DNA from: Calditrichales bacterium
GTDB taxonomy: Bacteria > Calditrichota > Calditrichia > Calditrichales > J004
NCBI GenBank assembly: GCA_015493745.1
Contig: WGCN01000036.1
Coordinates: forward strand, 1 to 64,000
DNA: 64,000 nt
Direction of reading: 5' to 3'
Shown: piece by piece, positions 40,253 through 50,721 of the stretch
How positions within the stretch are numbered: the stretch's first letter is position 1
Layout of the letters: the number at the start of each line of letters is the position of its first letter
Made by a program: the position numbers and the translations under genes
Notes under the pieces: model-generated
The model's input: only the letters and a program-made list of their open reading frames with translations
Told to the model about the DNA's origin: nothing
Database searches by the model: none

Positions 40253-41188
40253 ATGAACAATCAGGATTTAGCATTTGTTTTTCCGGGACAGGCCTCCCAA
40301 TATGTGGGGATGGCTGCCGATTTTATAGAAAATTTTGAACTGGCCCGCGACTATTTTAAACGCGCCAATGACATAATGGAAATGGATCTGCAACAGGTCT
40401 GTTTACACGGCCCGGAAGAGGAGCTGAAAAAAACATTTATCACACAACCGGCTATTTTTGTACACAGTGTTATTGCGGCCACCTTGCTGGAAGAGCACGG
40501 CATACAACCGGTAGCCGTTGCCGGACATAGTCTGGGTGAATACAGCGCCCTGGTGGCGGCGGGTGTTCTTGACTTTGAAAGCGGTTTAAAGCTGGTTAAG
40601 CAACGCAGCCGTCTGATGTTTGAAGCCGGTCAAAAACGACCGGGATCCATGGGGGCCGTTATCGGTCTGGAACGGGATGTGGTGCTTGGCATTTGCGAAT
40701 CATTGAAAGATGAGGGCATTATTCAGCCGGCCAATTTCAATTCACCGGGGCAAATTGCCTTGTCCGGAGAAAAAGAGGTGTTGCTCAAAGCCTTGCAACT
40801 GGCCCGTGAAAAAGGAGCGCGTAAGGCCGTGGAGCTCGTTGTTTCCGGCGCTTTTCACTCGCCCCTGATGCAAGCGGCGGAAGAGGGGCTGGCTCAGGCT
40901 TTGCAACAAACCGAATTTGCCGATTCGGCCATCCCTTTTTATTCCAACGTCACCACGGAGTCCAACACTTCCGGTGAGGCCATTAAAGAGTTGCTGTTGC
41001 ATCAATTAACCAAGCCGGTGCGCTGGGAAGGGATCATAAAGAATATGGCCACGGACGGTTTTGTCCATATGGTTGAGGTGGGGCCCGGAAAGGTACTGAA
41101 AGGTTTAATCAAACGCATTGACCGTTCGGTGACCTGTGAACTGTGCGGGACTGTGGATCAATATAAAGCAGTAACAGGAGAAAGCTGA
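40253..41188 (+). CDS. fabD: Malonyl CoA-ACP transacylase
   Basis: LAFVFPGQASQYVGM, VAGHSLGEYSALVAAG, GAFHSPLM. Confidence 0.97.
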   Translation: MNNQDLAFVFPGQASQYVGMAADFIENFELARDYFKRANDIMEMDLQQVCLHGPEEELKKTFITQPAIFVHSVIAATLLEEHGIQPVAVAGHSLGEYSALVAAGVLDFESGLKLVKQRSRLMFEAGQKRPGSMGAVIGLERDVVLGICESLKDEGIIQPANFNSPGQIALSGEKEVLLKALQLAREKGARKAVELVVSGAFHSPLMQAAEEGLAQALQQTEFADSAIPFYSNVTTESNTSGEAIKELLLHQLTKPVRWEGIIKNMATDGFVHMVEVGPGKVLKGLIKRIDRSVTCELCGTVDQYKAVTGES

Positions 41189-41931
41189 TGTCCTTGAGTG
41201 GAAAAGTCGTGATCGTTACCGGTGCCTCGCGCGGTATTGGCAAGGCCATAGCCGCAATGTTTGCCGGTGAAAATGCCCATGTGGCCATTACCGGCCGGAA
41301 TATGTCGGCCCTGCAAGAAACGGCTGCCGGGCTGAGCCGGTTGGGAGAGGGAACCATTGTGCCTCTCAGTGGGGATGTGGCCCAACCCGCCGCCGCCGCG
41401 GATATGGTGAAGGCGGTAGTGGATCAGTTTGGCAAAGTGGATGTTTTGGTAAATAATGCCGGTATTACGCGGGATAACGTTTTGCTGCGTATGAGCGAAG
41501 AGCAGTGGGATGAGGTTCTGGACACCAACCTGAAAGGGGCTTTTAACTGCATCAAGGCGGTTACCCGGCCGATGATGAAAAAACGCAGCGGATGTATTAT
41601 TAACATTACCTCCGTTGTCGGGCAAATGGGAAATGCCGGTCAGGTAAACTATGCCGCTTCAAAGGCGGGAATGATCGGTTTGACAAAGTCGGTAGCCAGG
41701 GAACTGGCGGGAAGAAATATCCGGGTTAATGCCGTGGCTCCCGGTTTTATTGAAACGGATATGACCGCGGAGCTGCCGGAAAAGGCCCGCGAAGAACTTA
41801 TAAATGGTATTCCGCTCGGTACATTGGGGCAGCCCGATGATGTGGCCGGATTGGTTTTGTTTTTATCTTCCGATAAAGCAAAGTATATTACAGGGCAGGT
41901 CGTCAATGTAGACGGCGGAATGGTAATGTAA
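41188..41931 (+). CDS. fabG: 3-oxoacyl-ACP reductase
   Basis: VVIVTGASRGIGKAIA, NNAGITRDNVLLRM, YAASKAGMIGLTKS, GFIETDMT. Confidence 0.97.
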   Translation: MSLSGKVVIVTGASRGIGKAIAAMFAGENAHVAITGRNMSALQETAAGLSRLGEGTIVPLSGDVAQPAAAADMVKAVVDQFGKVDVLVNNAGITRDNVLLRMSEEQWDEVLDTNLKGAFNCIKAVTRPMMKKRSGCIINITSVVGQMGNAGQVNYAASKAGMIGLTKSVARELAGRNIRVNAVAPGFIETDMTAELPEKAREELINGIPLGTLGQPDDVAGLVLFLSSDKAKYITGQVVNVDGGMVM

Positions 41932-41970
41932 ATAAACTTAACATGATAAACATTGGAGAAGGAGGTTCTC

Positions 41971-42204
41971 ATGTCAGTAGAAGCACGTGTGAAGGAAATT
42001 ATTATCGATCAATTAGGTGTGGATGAGGGACAGGTTAAACCGGAGGCGTCGTTTATTGACGATCTGGGCGCCGATAGTTTGGATACCGTTGAACTGGTAA
42101 TGGCCCTGGAAGAAGAATTTGATATCGAAATCCCTGATGAAGAGGCCGAGAAGATTCAATCCGTGGGCGATGCCATCAAGTATGTTGAAAAAGCAACCAG
42201 CTAA
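41971..42204 (+). CDS. acpP: Acyl carrier protein
   Basis: [40 protein letters not shown]. Confidence 0.98.
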   Translation: MSVEARVKEIIIDQLGVDEGQVKPEASFIDDLGADSLDTVELVMALEEEFDIEIPDEEAEKIQSVGDAIKYVEKATS

Positions 42205-42228
42205 TAGATTTTACAACAGACCTAACTT

Positions 42229-42268
42229 AAGAATAAGCAATTCGGCGTACCGGGTTGCTTATTCTTTT
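42229..42268 (+). terminator. Strong hairpin terminator after acpP
   Basis: AAGAATAAGCAA ... TTGCTTATTCTT perfect 12-bp stem then TT; outer CCTAAC (42221) / GTTAGG (42280-42285) can extend it. Confidence 0.75.
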
Positions 42269-42355
42269 AAATGACCCGGGTTAGGCCAAAACTTTTGTCT
42301 CTTGGGAAATTGTCAAAATAGTTTTAAATAACCGAAGACCATGAGAATGGTTTTA

Positions 42356-42430
42356 TGCCGGGAAATATCCGGCAGTAAGACTTTTTTGACCGTTTCATCA
42401 CGGTATAGGCCGGGTGTGTTTTTCACCCGG
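42356..42430. promoter_or_regulatory. Structured 5' leader of fabF (two hairpins)
   Basis: TGCCGG...CCGGCA (42356-42374) and CCGGGTG-tgttttt-CACCCGG (42410-42430). Confidence 0.4.
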
Positions 42431-42464
42431 AACCCATGTTAAATAGAAAGAACAGGAGATATAC

Positions 42465-43709
<1,245 letters not shown>

Positions 43710-43717
43710 TAAAACGA

Positions 43718-44491
43718 ATGCTTCGGAGTATACTGCAATATTTTCGTCCTGCTCAAAAGGAAAAGGAGTATCCCATAGATATTGAGCGATTGCAGAAAAC
43801 AATCGGTTATACCTTTGACCGGCCGGAACAATTGATAAAGGCCGTGAGCCACCGTTCCAGCTTTGCCCGTTCGTCTACGCAAACGCGTTATTCCAATGAG
43901 CGGCTGGAATTTTTGGGAGACGCCGTGCTGGGGCTCATTGTCACCCGTTATCTTTATGACAATTTCCGGGATGAAAATGAAGGGGTTCTTTCCCAGAAAA
44001 AAGCAATACTGGTCAGCCGTAAAGTTTTAGGGAAAATTAGCGATGATCTGAACTTTGGCGAATTTCTCATCCTGAACAAGGGCGAGGAAAAAACGGGAGG
44101 ACGCAAGAAACTCTCTAACCTGGCCAACCTGTTCGAGGCCCTTCTTGGCGCGATCTATTTGGACGGCGGATACGAAGCCGCCGAAAAATTTGTCCATAGC
44201 CATGTTTTGCAACAGACGGAGCGGTTTTTAAACGAAGAACGTTTTTTTAACTATAAATCTCATCTGCTGGAATTCTCACAGGGTAAGGGTTGGGGCGTCC
44301 CAAAATATTCGATCATTGATGAAAGCGGTCCGGATCACCAAAAGGTTTTCCGGGTGAAAGTGGAAGTAAAGGATGAATATGAGGGAATCGGTGAAGGCAG
44401 TAACAAGAAAAATGCCGAACAGCACGCCGCCCGTGACGCCATCGCCAATATGAGCAGTAAATATCCTGAAATTAACCTGAAAGAGAATTGA
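43718..44491 (+). CDS. rnc: Ribonuclease III
   Basis: NERLEFLGDAVLGL, NLFEALLGAIYLDGG, C-terminal dsRBD (GEGSNKKNAEQHAARDAI). Confidence 0.97.
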   Translation: MLRSILQYFRPAQKEKEYPIDIERLQKTIGYTFDRPEQLIKAVSHRSSFARSSTQTRYSNERLEFLGDAVLGLIVTRYLYDNFRDENEGVLSQKKAILVSRKVLGKISDDLNFGEFLILNKGEEKTGGRKKLSNLANLFEALLGAIYLDGGYEAAEKFVHSHVLQQTERFLNEERFFNYKSHLLEFSQGKGWGVPKYSIIDESGPDHQKVFRVKVEVKDEYEGIGEGSNKKNAEQHAARDAIANMSSKYPEINLKEN

Positions 44492-44497
44492 GAAGAT

Positions 44498-45592
44498 ATG
44501 AAGATTATTAATGTGGTGGGCGCCCGTCCGAATTTTATGAAAATTGCACCGATTCAACGCGTTATGGATGCCACGGAAGGTATCGAGCCCTTTCTGGTTC
44601 ATACCGGCCAGCATTATGATGAGCGCATGTCCAAGTTTTTCTTTGACGACCTGCAACTGCCGCAACCGGATGTTTATCTGAATATCGGCTCCGCCAGTCA
44701 TGCCGTGCAAACGGCTAAAATCATGATCGAGTTTGAACAGGTGCTTCTTAAGGAGAAACCGGATGCCGTACTGGTGGTGGGGGATGTTAACTCTACCGCC
44801 GCCTGCAGTATTGTCGCTTCCAAAATGGGTATAAAGATTATCCATGTGGAGGCGGGGCTGCGTTCCAATGACCGCCGCATGCCCGAGGAGATTAACCGGA
44901 TTCTGACCGATTCCATATCCGACCTGCTGTTCATCACCGAACAAAGCGGCCTTGACAACCTGAAACGGGAAGGCATTCCCGATGAGAAGGTGCATCTGGT
45001 GGGCAATGTGATGATCGACTCGCTGATTTTTTTCAAGGAAAAGGCGGCGCAATCAACCATGCTGGACGATTTGGGGCTGGAAAAACAGTCCTATGCCTTA
45101 ATCACGCTTCACCGTCCCAGTAACGTGGATGATCCGGATGTCTTCCGGCGGCTGATTTCTACCTTTCAAAAGATCGAAAAAGAGCTTAAATTGATTTTTC
45201 CGATACACCCGCGCAGCCGCAAGCGGATATCCGAGTTTGGCCTGGACGAGATGATCGCTTCCATGCCTAATTTGAAACTGCTCGATCCGCTGGGGTATCT
45301 GGATTTTATGAACCTGATGCATAACGCGCGCGTATTACTGACCGATTCCGGCGGCATACAGGAGGAGACCACCTATCTGGGGATTCCCTGCATCACCATG
45401 CGTGAAAACACCGAACGGCCGGTAACCATGGAGGTGGGTACCAATGTGCTGGTGGGCAGCGATACGGATATGATCTACGAAGAATTTAAAAAGGTGATTA
45501 ACGGCCGGGCCAAAAAGGGCAGCATTCCGCCGATGTGGGACGGCCACGCCGCGGAACGGATTGTGGATATTATAAAGAAGGAATTGATGTGA
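44498..45592 (+). CDS. wecB: UDP-N-acetylglucosamine 2-epimerase (non-hydrolysing)
   Basis: VVGARPNFMKIAPI, FLVHTGQHYDERMSKFFFDDL, VEAGLRSNDRRMPEEINRILTDSIS, LLTDSGGIQEE. Confidence 0.95.
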   Translation: MKIINVVGARPNFMKIAPIQRVMDATEGIEPFLVHTGQHYDERMSKFFFDDLQLPQPDVYLNIGSASHAVQTAKIMIEFEQVLLKEKPDAVLVVGDVNSTAACSIVASKMGIKIIHVEAGLRSNDRRMPEEINRILTDSISDLLFITEQSGLDNLKREGIPDEKVHLVGNVMIDSLIFFKEKAAQSTMLDDLGLEKQSYALITLHRPSNVDDPDVFRRLISTFQKIEKELKLIFPIHPRSRKRISEFGLDEMIASMPNLKLLDPLGYLDFMNLMHNARVLLTDSGGIQEETTYLGIPCITMRENTERPVTMEVGTNVLVGSDTDMIYEEFKKVINGRAKKGSIPPMWDGHAAERIVDIIKKELM

Positions 45593-46839
45593 TTAGGTTA
45601 CTTCTATTAGTCCTTATTTTTTCCTCCTTTCTCTGGGGGCAAACACAATCTATTTTATACATACCTTCTGCATCTGAACAGGGGCAAAAGAAAACCAATG
45701 CCCTGGACTTGATGTACCAAAAGCGTTCTTTAATTGACAATATACCGGTAACACAGGTACTGGAGGCTGAGTTAGAAAGCTCAAATTATAGGGTTGGCCC
45801 GGGAGATACCTTTAAATTTATATTCTTTGACCAGACAGGAACAAGTTTTAAATTCACCATATCACCGGAAGGTAATGTAATGATACCTACGGTGGGGGCC
45901 TTCCACCTTTCCGGGATGACTTTACAAAAGGCCAAGGAAACTTTAAATAAAGAAGTAGCTAAATTTTATGATCGTGAGCAGTTTGCTATTAACCTGGATC
46001 AATTAAGAAAATTTCGTGTCTATTTAACCGGTGAGGTAAGAGCCCCGGGTACATATTTTGTTCAAGGTTCTGATCGTCTGGCAGATGTTTTGGAGGCATC
46101 CATAATTCAATCCTTGTCATCCAAAGAGGCATCTTCCAGTTTAACTGATTGGGCTGATAATTCAAGAATTGAGATACGTCATAAAGACTCAACGGTAAGT
46201 ATTATAGATATATCATCCTTTTATAAAGAAGGAAAAGAAGAGCAAAATCCGTATCTGCAAGGCGGGGATATTATCTTTGTCCCTTCAATTGACCTTTCAA
46301 AGGACTATGTTGTTATTGAGGGTAATATTGGTTTTCAGGGATTGTATGCCCTGAAAAAGAATGAAACCCTTTTTGCTTTTTTAACACGTGTTTCGGCCTT
46401 AAGTAAAAAGTCTAACCTTCAAAACATAGTGCTTGTCCGGGATGGTAGGAGGCAGGTGCTTGATGTTTTAAATCAGGAAGATATTCGAAACTCTTTCCTT
46501 TTACAGAAGGGTGATAAAATTATCATACCAACGATATACGAAAATGTATATGTCAGAGGTGAGGTGAGAAGGCCGGGCGCATTCCCGTACAAAGCAAATT
46601 ATACGGCAAAGGATTATATCGGTGAGGCTGGGGCAATGGACTCTGCGGATGATATGGAATCCATTATTGTCCTGCGGCAGGGTGGCGATGAAATTGCATT
46701 AGGACCTGATATTATTATTCATAAAGGGGATACGATAATTTTACCGCGTCGTGCCCGTGAAGTGTTTAAAGATTATATCCGCATTTTACTGCCGATTCTA
46801 AGTTTAGGGATTTCTGTTTATTCCATAGTGACCCGGTAG
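45589..46839 (+). CDS. SLBB-domain polysaccharide export protein (Wza-like)
   Basis: YRVGPGDTFKFIFF, GNVMIPTVGAFHLSGMTLQKAKETL, VYVRGEVRRPGAFPYKANYTAKDYIGEAG; GTG at 45589 in a GTGA overlap with wecB. Confidence 0.9.
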   Translation: MIRLLLLVLIFSSFLWGQTQSILYIPSASEQGQKKTNALDLMYQKRSLIDNIPVTQVLEAELESSNYRVGPGDTFKFIFFDQTGTSFKFTISPEGNVMIPTVGAFHLSGMTLQKAKETLNKEVAKFYDREQFAINLDQLRKFRVYLTGEVRAPGTYFVQGSDRLADVLEASIIQSLSSKEASSSLTDWADNSRIEIRHKDSTVSIIDISSFYKEGKEEQNPYLQGGDIIFVPSIDLSKDYVVIEGNIGFQGLYALKKNETLFAFLTRVSALSKKSNLQNIVLVRDGRRQVLDVLNQEDIRNSFLLQKGDKIIIPTIYENVYVRGEVRRPGAFPYKANYTAKDYIGEAGAMDSADDMESIIVLRQGGDEIALGPDIIIHKGDTIILPRRAREVFKDYIRILLPILSLGISVYSIVTR

Positions 46840-46873
46840 TCTGTAATTTTCATTTCAACACTGAGATTTTAAT

Positions 46874-48118
46874 ATGACAAACGATCGTCAAGAGAAGGTT
46901 GATGAGCTAAGTATTCTTGATCTGCTTAGTACTTTGATTAAACACAGAAAACTTATCATTACCTGGATAGTATCAGTTACCTTATTCATGGTAGTATTCA
47001 GTCTGATTATGCCTGAAACCTATAAAGCCCGTGCCGTACTTTTACCATCTTCATCTGAAACCAGTTTTTTTGACGGAATAACCCAATCTCTGGGAATTGA
47101 AGGAGTGGGGGACCTGTTAGGCGCTGGTGGAAGTGACCAGTCCTATCGTTTAAAATCCATTCTTGAAAGCCGGACTATGGCTGAAAAGGCTATTGCAAAG
47201 TTTAATCTCCAAGAGCGTTATGGGGAGTTTTTACTTGATGATGCTATTAATGTTTTTGCCGGGCGCATAGACGTTTCGATCAATGAGGACGGGACAATGA
47301 GCATTGTTGCCAGTGCCAAAACGAAGTACTTTTCTTTTGGATCGGAAAGTCGGGAAACGAGTAAGCTCTCTGCGGATATTGCTAACTTTCTTGTAGATCA
47401 GTTAGATTTTTTGAACAAAGAGTTGAAATTGCAGAAGGCCCGCAATGAAAAGAAGTTTATTCAGGGAAGATTTGATAAAACAAAACATGATCTCGATAGT
47501 GTTTCCCTAAAACTTAAAGATTTTAGTGAAAAACATGGACTAATATCTCTGCCAGATCAAGTAAAAGCACTGGTAGAGATATCGGCGCAACTGGATGCAC
47601 AGATTTTAATTAAAGATGTAGAATTAACAACCCTGAAGAGTCAGCTAAATAATAAACACCCCATGGTTCTTCAACTGGAAAATGAAATAGAGAAATTGCG
47701 AAGAAAACTGAATGAGTTAAAAGGTGATGTAAACTCTACAGACATGGGTACACTTCTTCCTGGTTTTAAGGCCGTTCCTTCTCTTGCCATGCAGTTTTTT
47801 AATCTTAAGCGTGATGTTGAGGTACAAGGATTATTATATAAATTTTTAGTACAGCAATTAGAGCAAACAAAACTGCAGGAAGCACGCAATACACCAACTA
47901 TTCAGGTATTGGATTATGCGCGTGTCCCTCAAAGACGTACCAGCCCCTGGCGTACTCTGATGGTATTGATTGCCGTTTTTGTGGGTGGCATATTTGGGGT
48001 AAGCCATGCTCTTCTCAGAAATAAAATACAGTTTTTGCAGGATTCGGGAGATAAGAGTTATCTAAACCTGAAAAATACACTTGCATCTATGAAGACTGGT
48101 TTTTTCAAAAAAAAATGA
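46874..48118 (+). CDS. Wzz/GNVR-family polysaccharide chain-length/co-polymerase protein
   Basis: N-terminal TM (LIITWIVSVTLFMVVFSLIMPETYKARAVLLPSS), coiled coil, C-terminal VPQRRTSPWRTLMVLIAVFVGG. Confidence 0.88.
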   Translation: MTNDRQEKVDELSILDLLSTLIKHRKLIITWIVSVTLFMVVFSLIMPETYKARAVLLPSSSETSFFDGITQSLGIEGVGDLLGAGGSDQSYRLKSILESRTMAEKAIAKFNLQERYGEFLLDDAINVFAGRIDVSINEDGTMSIVASAKTKYFSFGSESRETSKLSADIANFLVDQLDFLNKELKLQKARNEKKFIQGRFDKTKHDLDSVSLKLKDFSEKHGLISLPDQVKALVEISAQLDAQILIKDVELTTLKSQLNNKHPMVLQLENEIEKLRRKLNELKGDVNSTDMGTLLPGFKAVPSLAMQFFNLKRDVEVQGLLYKFLVQQLEQTKLQEARNTPTIQVLDYARVPQRRTSPWRTLMVLIAVFVGGIFGVSHALLRNKIQFLQDSGDKSYLNLKNTLASMKTGFFKKK

Positions 48119-48224
48119 ATAAGTAAATATCAAAATTTTTAAGAGAAAACTTTTCAATGAACGATAGCAATTTCCTTTCGGCCATTGTTATATACAAACA
48201 AATAGCTTAAAAGTTATCTGAACA

Positions 48225-49736
48225 ATGACTCTTGCTCACAAAGCTTTATCCAAACTTTCCATCCAGGCTGTTTCTCTTTCGATACAGGCTATTTTTCAAA
48301 TTATTACATTAACTGTTTATGCCAGATACATAAAACCGGAGGCCTTTGGTGTTTTCGCTATTGCCGGCTTAGTCCAAAACTTTGCGGAAATGTTTTCCAG
48401 TACAGGCATTTCTTCTGCCCTGGTTCAACGAAAAAAAATTACCGGTGGACATATTTCGTCGGCACTTTATAGTGTCAGTCTGCTTAGTATTTTTTTCTAC
48501 CTTCTTATCTATTCCTTTTCCGGGTCTATATCCGAGTTTTATCAAAGCAAAGAGTTAGAGAGTGTTCTGAAAATGGCTTCACTCTCATTGATTATTCTTA
48601 GTATAAGCAGTGTACCCCGGTCTATATTGCAAAGGTCACTTCGTTTTAAGGAAATGATGATCTCGGATATTATACCTTATTTTATAGGTTATATCCTGTT
48701 AGGGATTTATTTGGCAATGAATGGATTTGGTGTTTGGACACTCGTTTATGCTATTTTACTAACTTCAACTTTAAAAATGTTTTTTCTGTTTTATTTTGCC
48801 CGTATAAAAATTTCATTTAAACGATTAGTTGTTTCGGCAAAAGAATTGGTATCTTACAGTGGCGGTATTACCTTGCTGAACTTGACAAATTCCCTTGCGC
48901 AATATATGGATAAAATCATTATCGGGCGGTTGCTCACAATGGAGCTGTTGGGTTTATATGAACGTATTTCTCATATTGTACTATTAATGAGTAAATATTT
49001 GGGGAATACATTTGACTCCGTTTTATTTCCGCTTCTTTCGGGCATACAGGATGAAAAAAAGCGTGTACAGTCTGCATTTCTTAAAGCCTCTGAAGCACTA
49101 AATGTTTTAATCCTGCCATTAACTGTTTTTATGATATTCTATAGCAGAGATATTTTACTTCTTGTTTTAGGTGAAGCATGGCTGCCTGCGAATATGGCTT
49201 TTAAAATACTGCTACTATTACCGGTTATTCGTTTAATTACCCGATTGTCGGATTCACTTGTCCGTTCACTTGGTGCTGTATATAAAAGTGTTTTTAGAAA
49301 AACAGGGTTCTTGTTGACAATTGTGATCAGTTTATTTCTTGGAGCCAGGTATGGCCTAACTGGTACTGCCTTTGGAGTATTGGTTGCCGTTATTGTTCAT
49401 TATCTTTTGATGCTTACACTTTCTTTATCCCTAATAGATATTTCATTTGTACGCTTTATAAGGATCTATGTGCATGGTATAGTTTTGGGAGCAATAGCAA
49501 CTATCTTGTCGCTTATATCGTTTGGGGTAATTCAAATGATGGAAAGCTGGGATCACAAATATAATCTCTTTGTTTTGTTTCTTGACATTGTTTTATATCT
49601 CATTATTATCTACAATTTCCCAAGGTTGTTAGGGGAGAATGTGATAAAGATTCTATATACTTTATTATTAAAAGTACCCCTTAAAGGGTCTGCTTATAAT
49701 AAGCTGAAAAAACGTTTAGAATTAACAGAAATATAA
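48225..49736 (+). CDS. Oligosaccharide flippase (Wzx/MOP superfamily)
   Basis: Polytopic; YIKPEAFGVFAIAGLVQNFAEMFSSTGISSALVQRKKITGGHISSALYSVSL. Confidence 0.9.
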   Translation: MTLAHKALSKLSIQAVSLSIQAIFQIITLTVYARYIKPEAFGVFAIAGLVQNFAEMFSSTGISSALVQRKKITGGHISSALYSVSLLSIFFYLLIYSFSGSISEFYQSKELESVLKMASLSLIILSISSVPRSILQRSLRFKEMMISDIIPYFIGYILLGIYLAMNGFGVWTLVYAILLTSTLKMFFLFYFARIKISFKRLVVSAKELVSYSGGITLLNLTNSLAQYMDKIIIGRLLTMELLGLYERISHIVLLMSKYLGNTFDSVLFPLLSGIQDEKKRVQSAFLKASEALNVLILPLTVFMIFYSRDILLLVLGEAWLPANMAFKILLLLPVIRLITRLSDSLVRSLGAVYKSVFRKTGFLLTIVISLFLGARYGLTGTAFGVLVAVIVHYLLMLTLSLSLIDISFVRFIRIYVHGIVLGAIATILSLISFGVIQMMESWDHKYNLFVLFLDIVLYLIIIYNFPRLLGENVIKILYTLLLKVPLKGSAYNKLKKRLELTEI

Positions 49737-49740
49737 TATT

Positions 49741-50721
49741 ATGCCGGTATTATTTCTTGGGGACTTTTTTGTATCTCAACCAATAAAATGTGAAATCCCG
49801 TTAGACACATTTATTTTAAACCTGGAAGCACCAATTACCGGCAAGGGCCAACCGGCAAAAAATAAAATCAATTTGTGTTTTAATTCCGATTTTGATTTTA
49901 TAAAGTTTATCGGTAGAAATCCCCTGGCTGTGAACCTGGCCAATAATCATATTCTTGATTTCGGAACCGAAGGCCTGCTTGAAACAATACGCTTTCTTGA
50001 GGAAAAGAAGATTCATTTTTTTGGAGCAGGTAAGGAAAAAGATAATTATAACAACCCTTACCTGTTTAAATACAAAAACAATACTATTGCCATGTTAGGT
50101 TATGTTAGCTCCGAAACAAATCCAATTTCCGGAGACCCGAAAATTGCTGACTGTGCTCTCTTTTCAGGTGAAAGAGTGAAAAATGACATCCAAAGCTGTC
50201 GCGGTCGTGCGGATATTATTGTGGTTAATCTGCATTGGGGAGACGAAGAGATACCCTTTCCCAGACCAGATGCAGTATCCGTGGCACATAAAATTGTGGA
50301 TTGGGGAGGACATTTGGTGGTTGGACATCACGCACATGTAATTCAAAGTGTTGAACACTATAAAAACGGACATATTTATTATGGACTCGGGAATTTTGCT
50401 TTTAGTGATCTGGATGTACCCTATATGTTTGATGGGGTAAGGTATAATGGGCGTTATATAAAAAAATTAGACAAGTCTAATAAATACTCCATTGTCGTTG
50501 CGTTAGAGTATGATGGTGGTATTACCCATGCAACAACTTATTTTAATGGAGAATCCGTTGTTTTTAAAAAGAAACCTATTCCGTCCTGGATACCTGAGAC
50601 CTTTTTACTTTATAACTTTGCAAAATGGTTCCAACTACGCAAACGGATGCTGTACCGCTTTTTAAAATCACCTAAGAGAATAAATAGGTCTCATGTTAAA
50701 TATTTTATCCGGGGAAAGTAA
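49741..50721 (+). CDS. CapA-family metallophosphatase-like protein
   Basis: FLGDFFV, NLEAPITGKG, AVNLANNHILDFGTEGLLETIRFLEEKKIHFFGAG, VVNLHWGDE, VVGHHAHVIQSVE, IYYGLGNFAFSD. Confidence 0.9.
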   Translation: MPVLFLGDFFVSQPIKCEIPLDTFILNLEAPITGKGQPAKNKINLCFNSDFDFIKFIGRNPLAVNLANNHILDFGTEGLLETIRFLEEKKIHFFGAGKEKDNYNNPYLFKYKNNTIAMLGYVSSETNPISGDPKIADCALFSGERVKNDIQSCRGRADIIVVNLHWGDEEIPFPRPDAVSVAHKIVDWGGHLVVGHHAHVIQSVEHYKNGHIYYGLGNFAFSDLDVPYMFDGVRYNGRYIKKLDKSNKYSIVVALEYDGGITHATTYFNGESVVFKKKPIPSWIPETFLLYNFAKWFQLRKRMLYRFLKSPKRINRSHVKYFIRGK

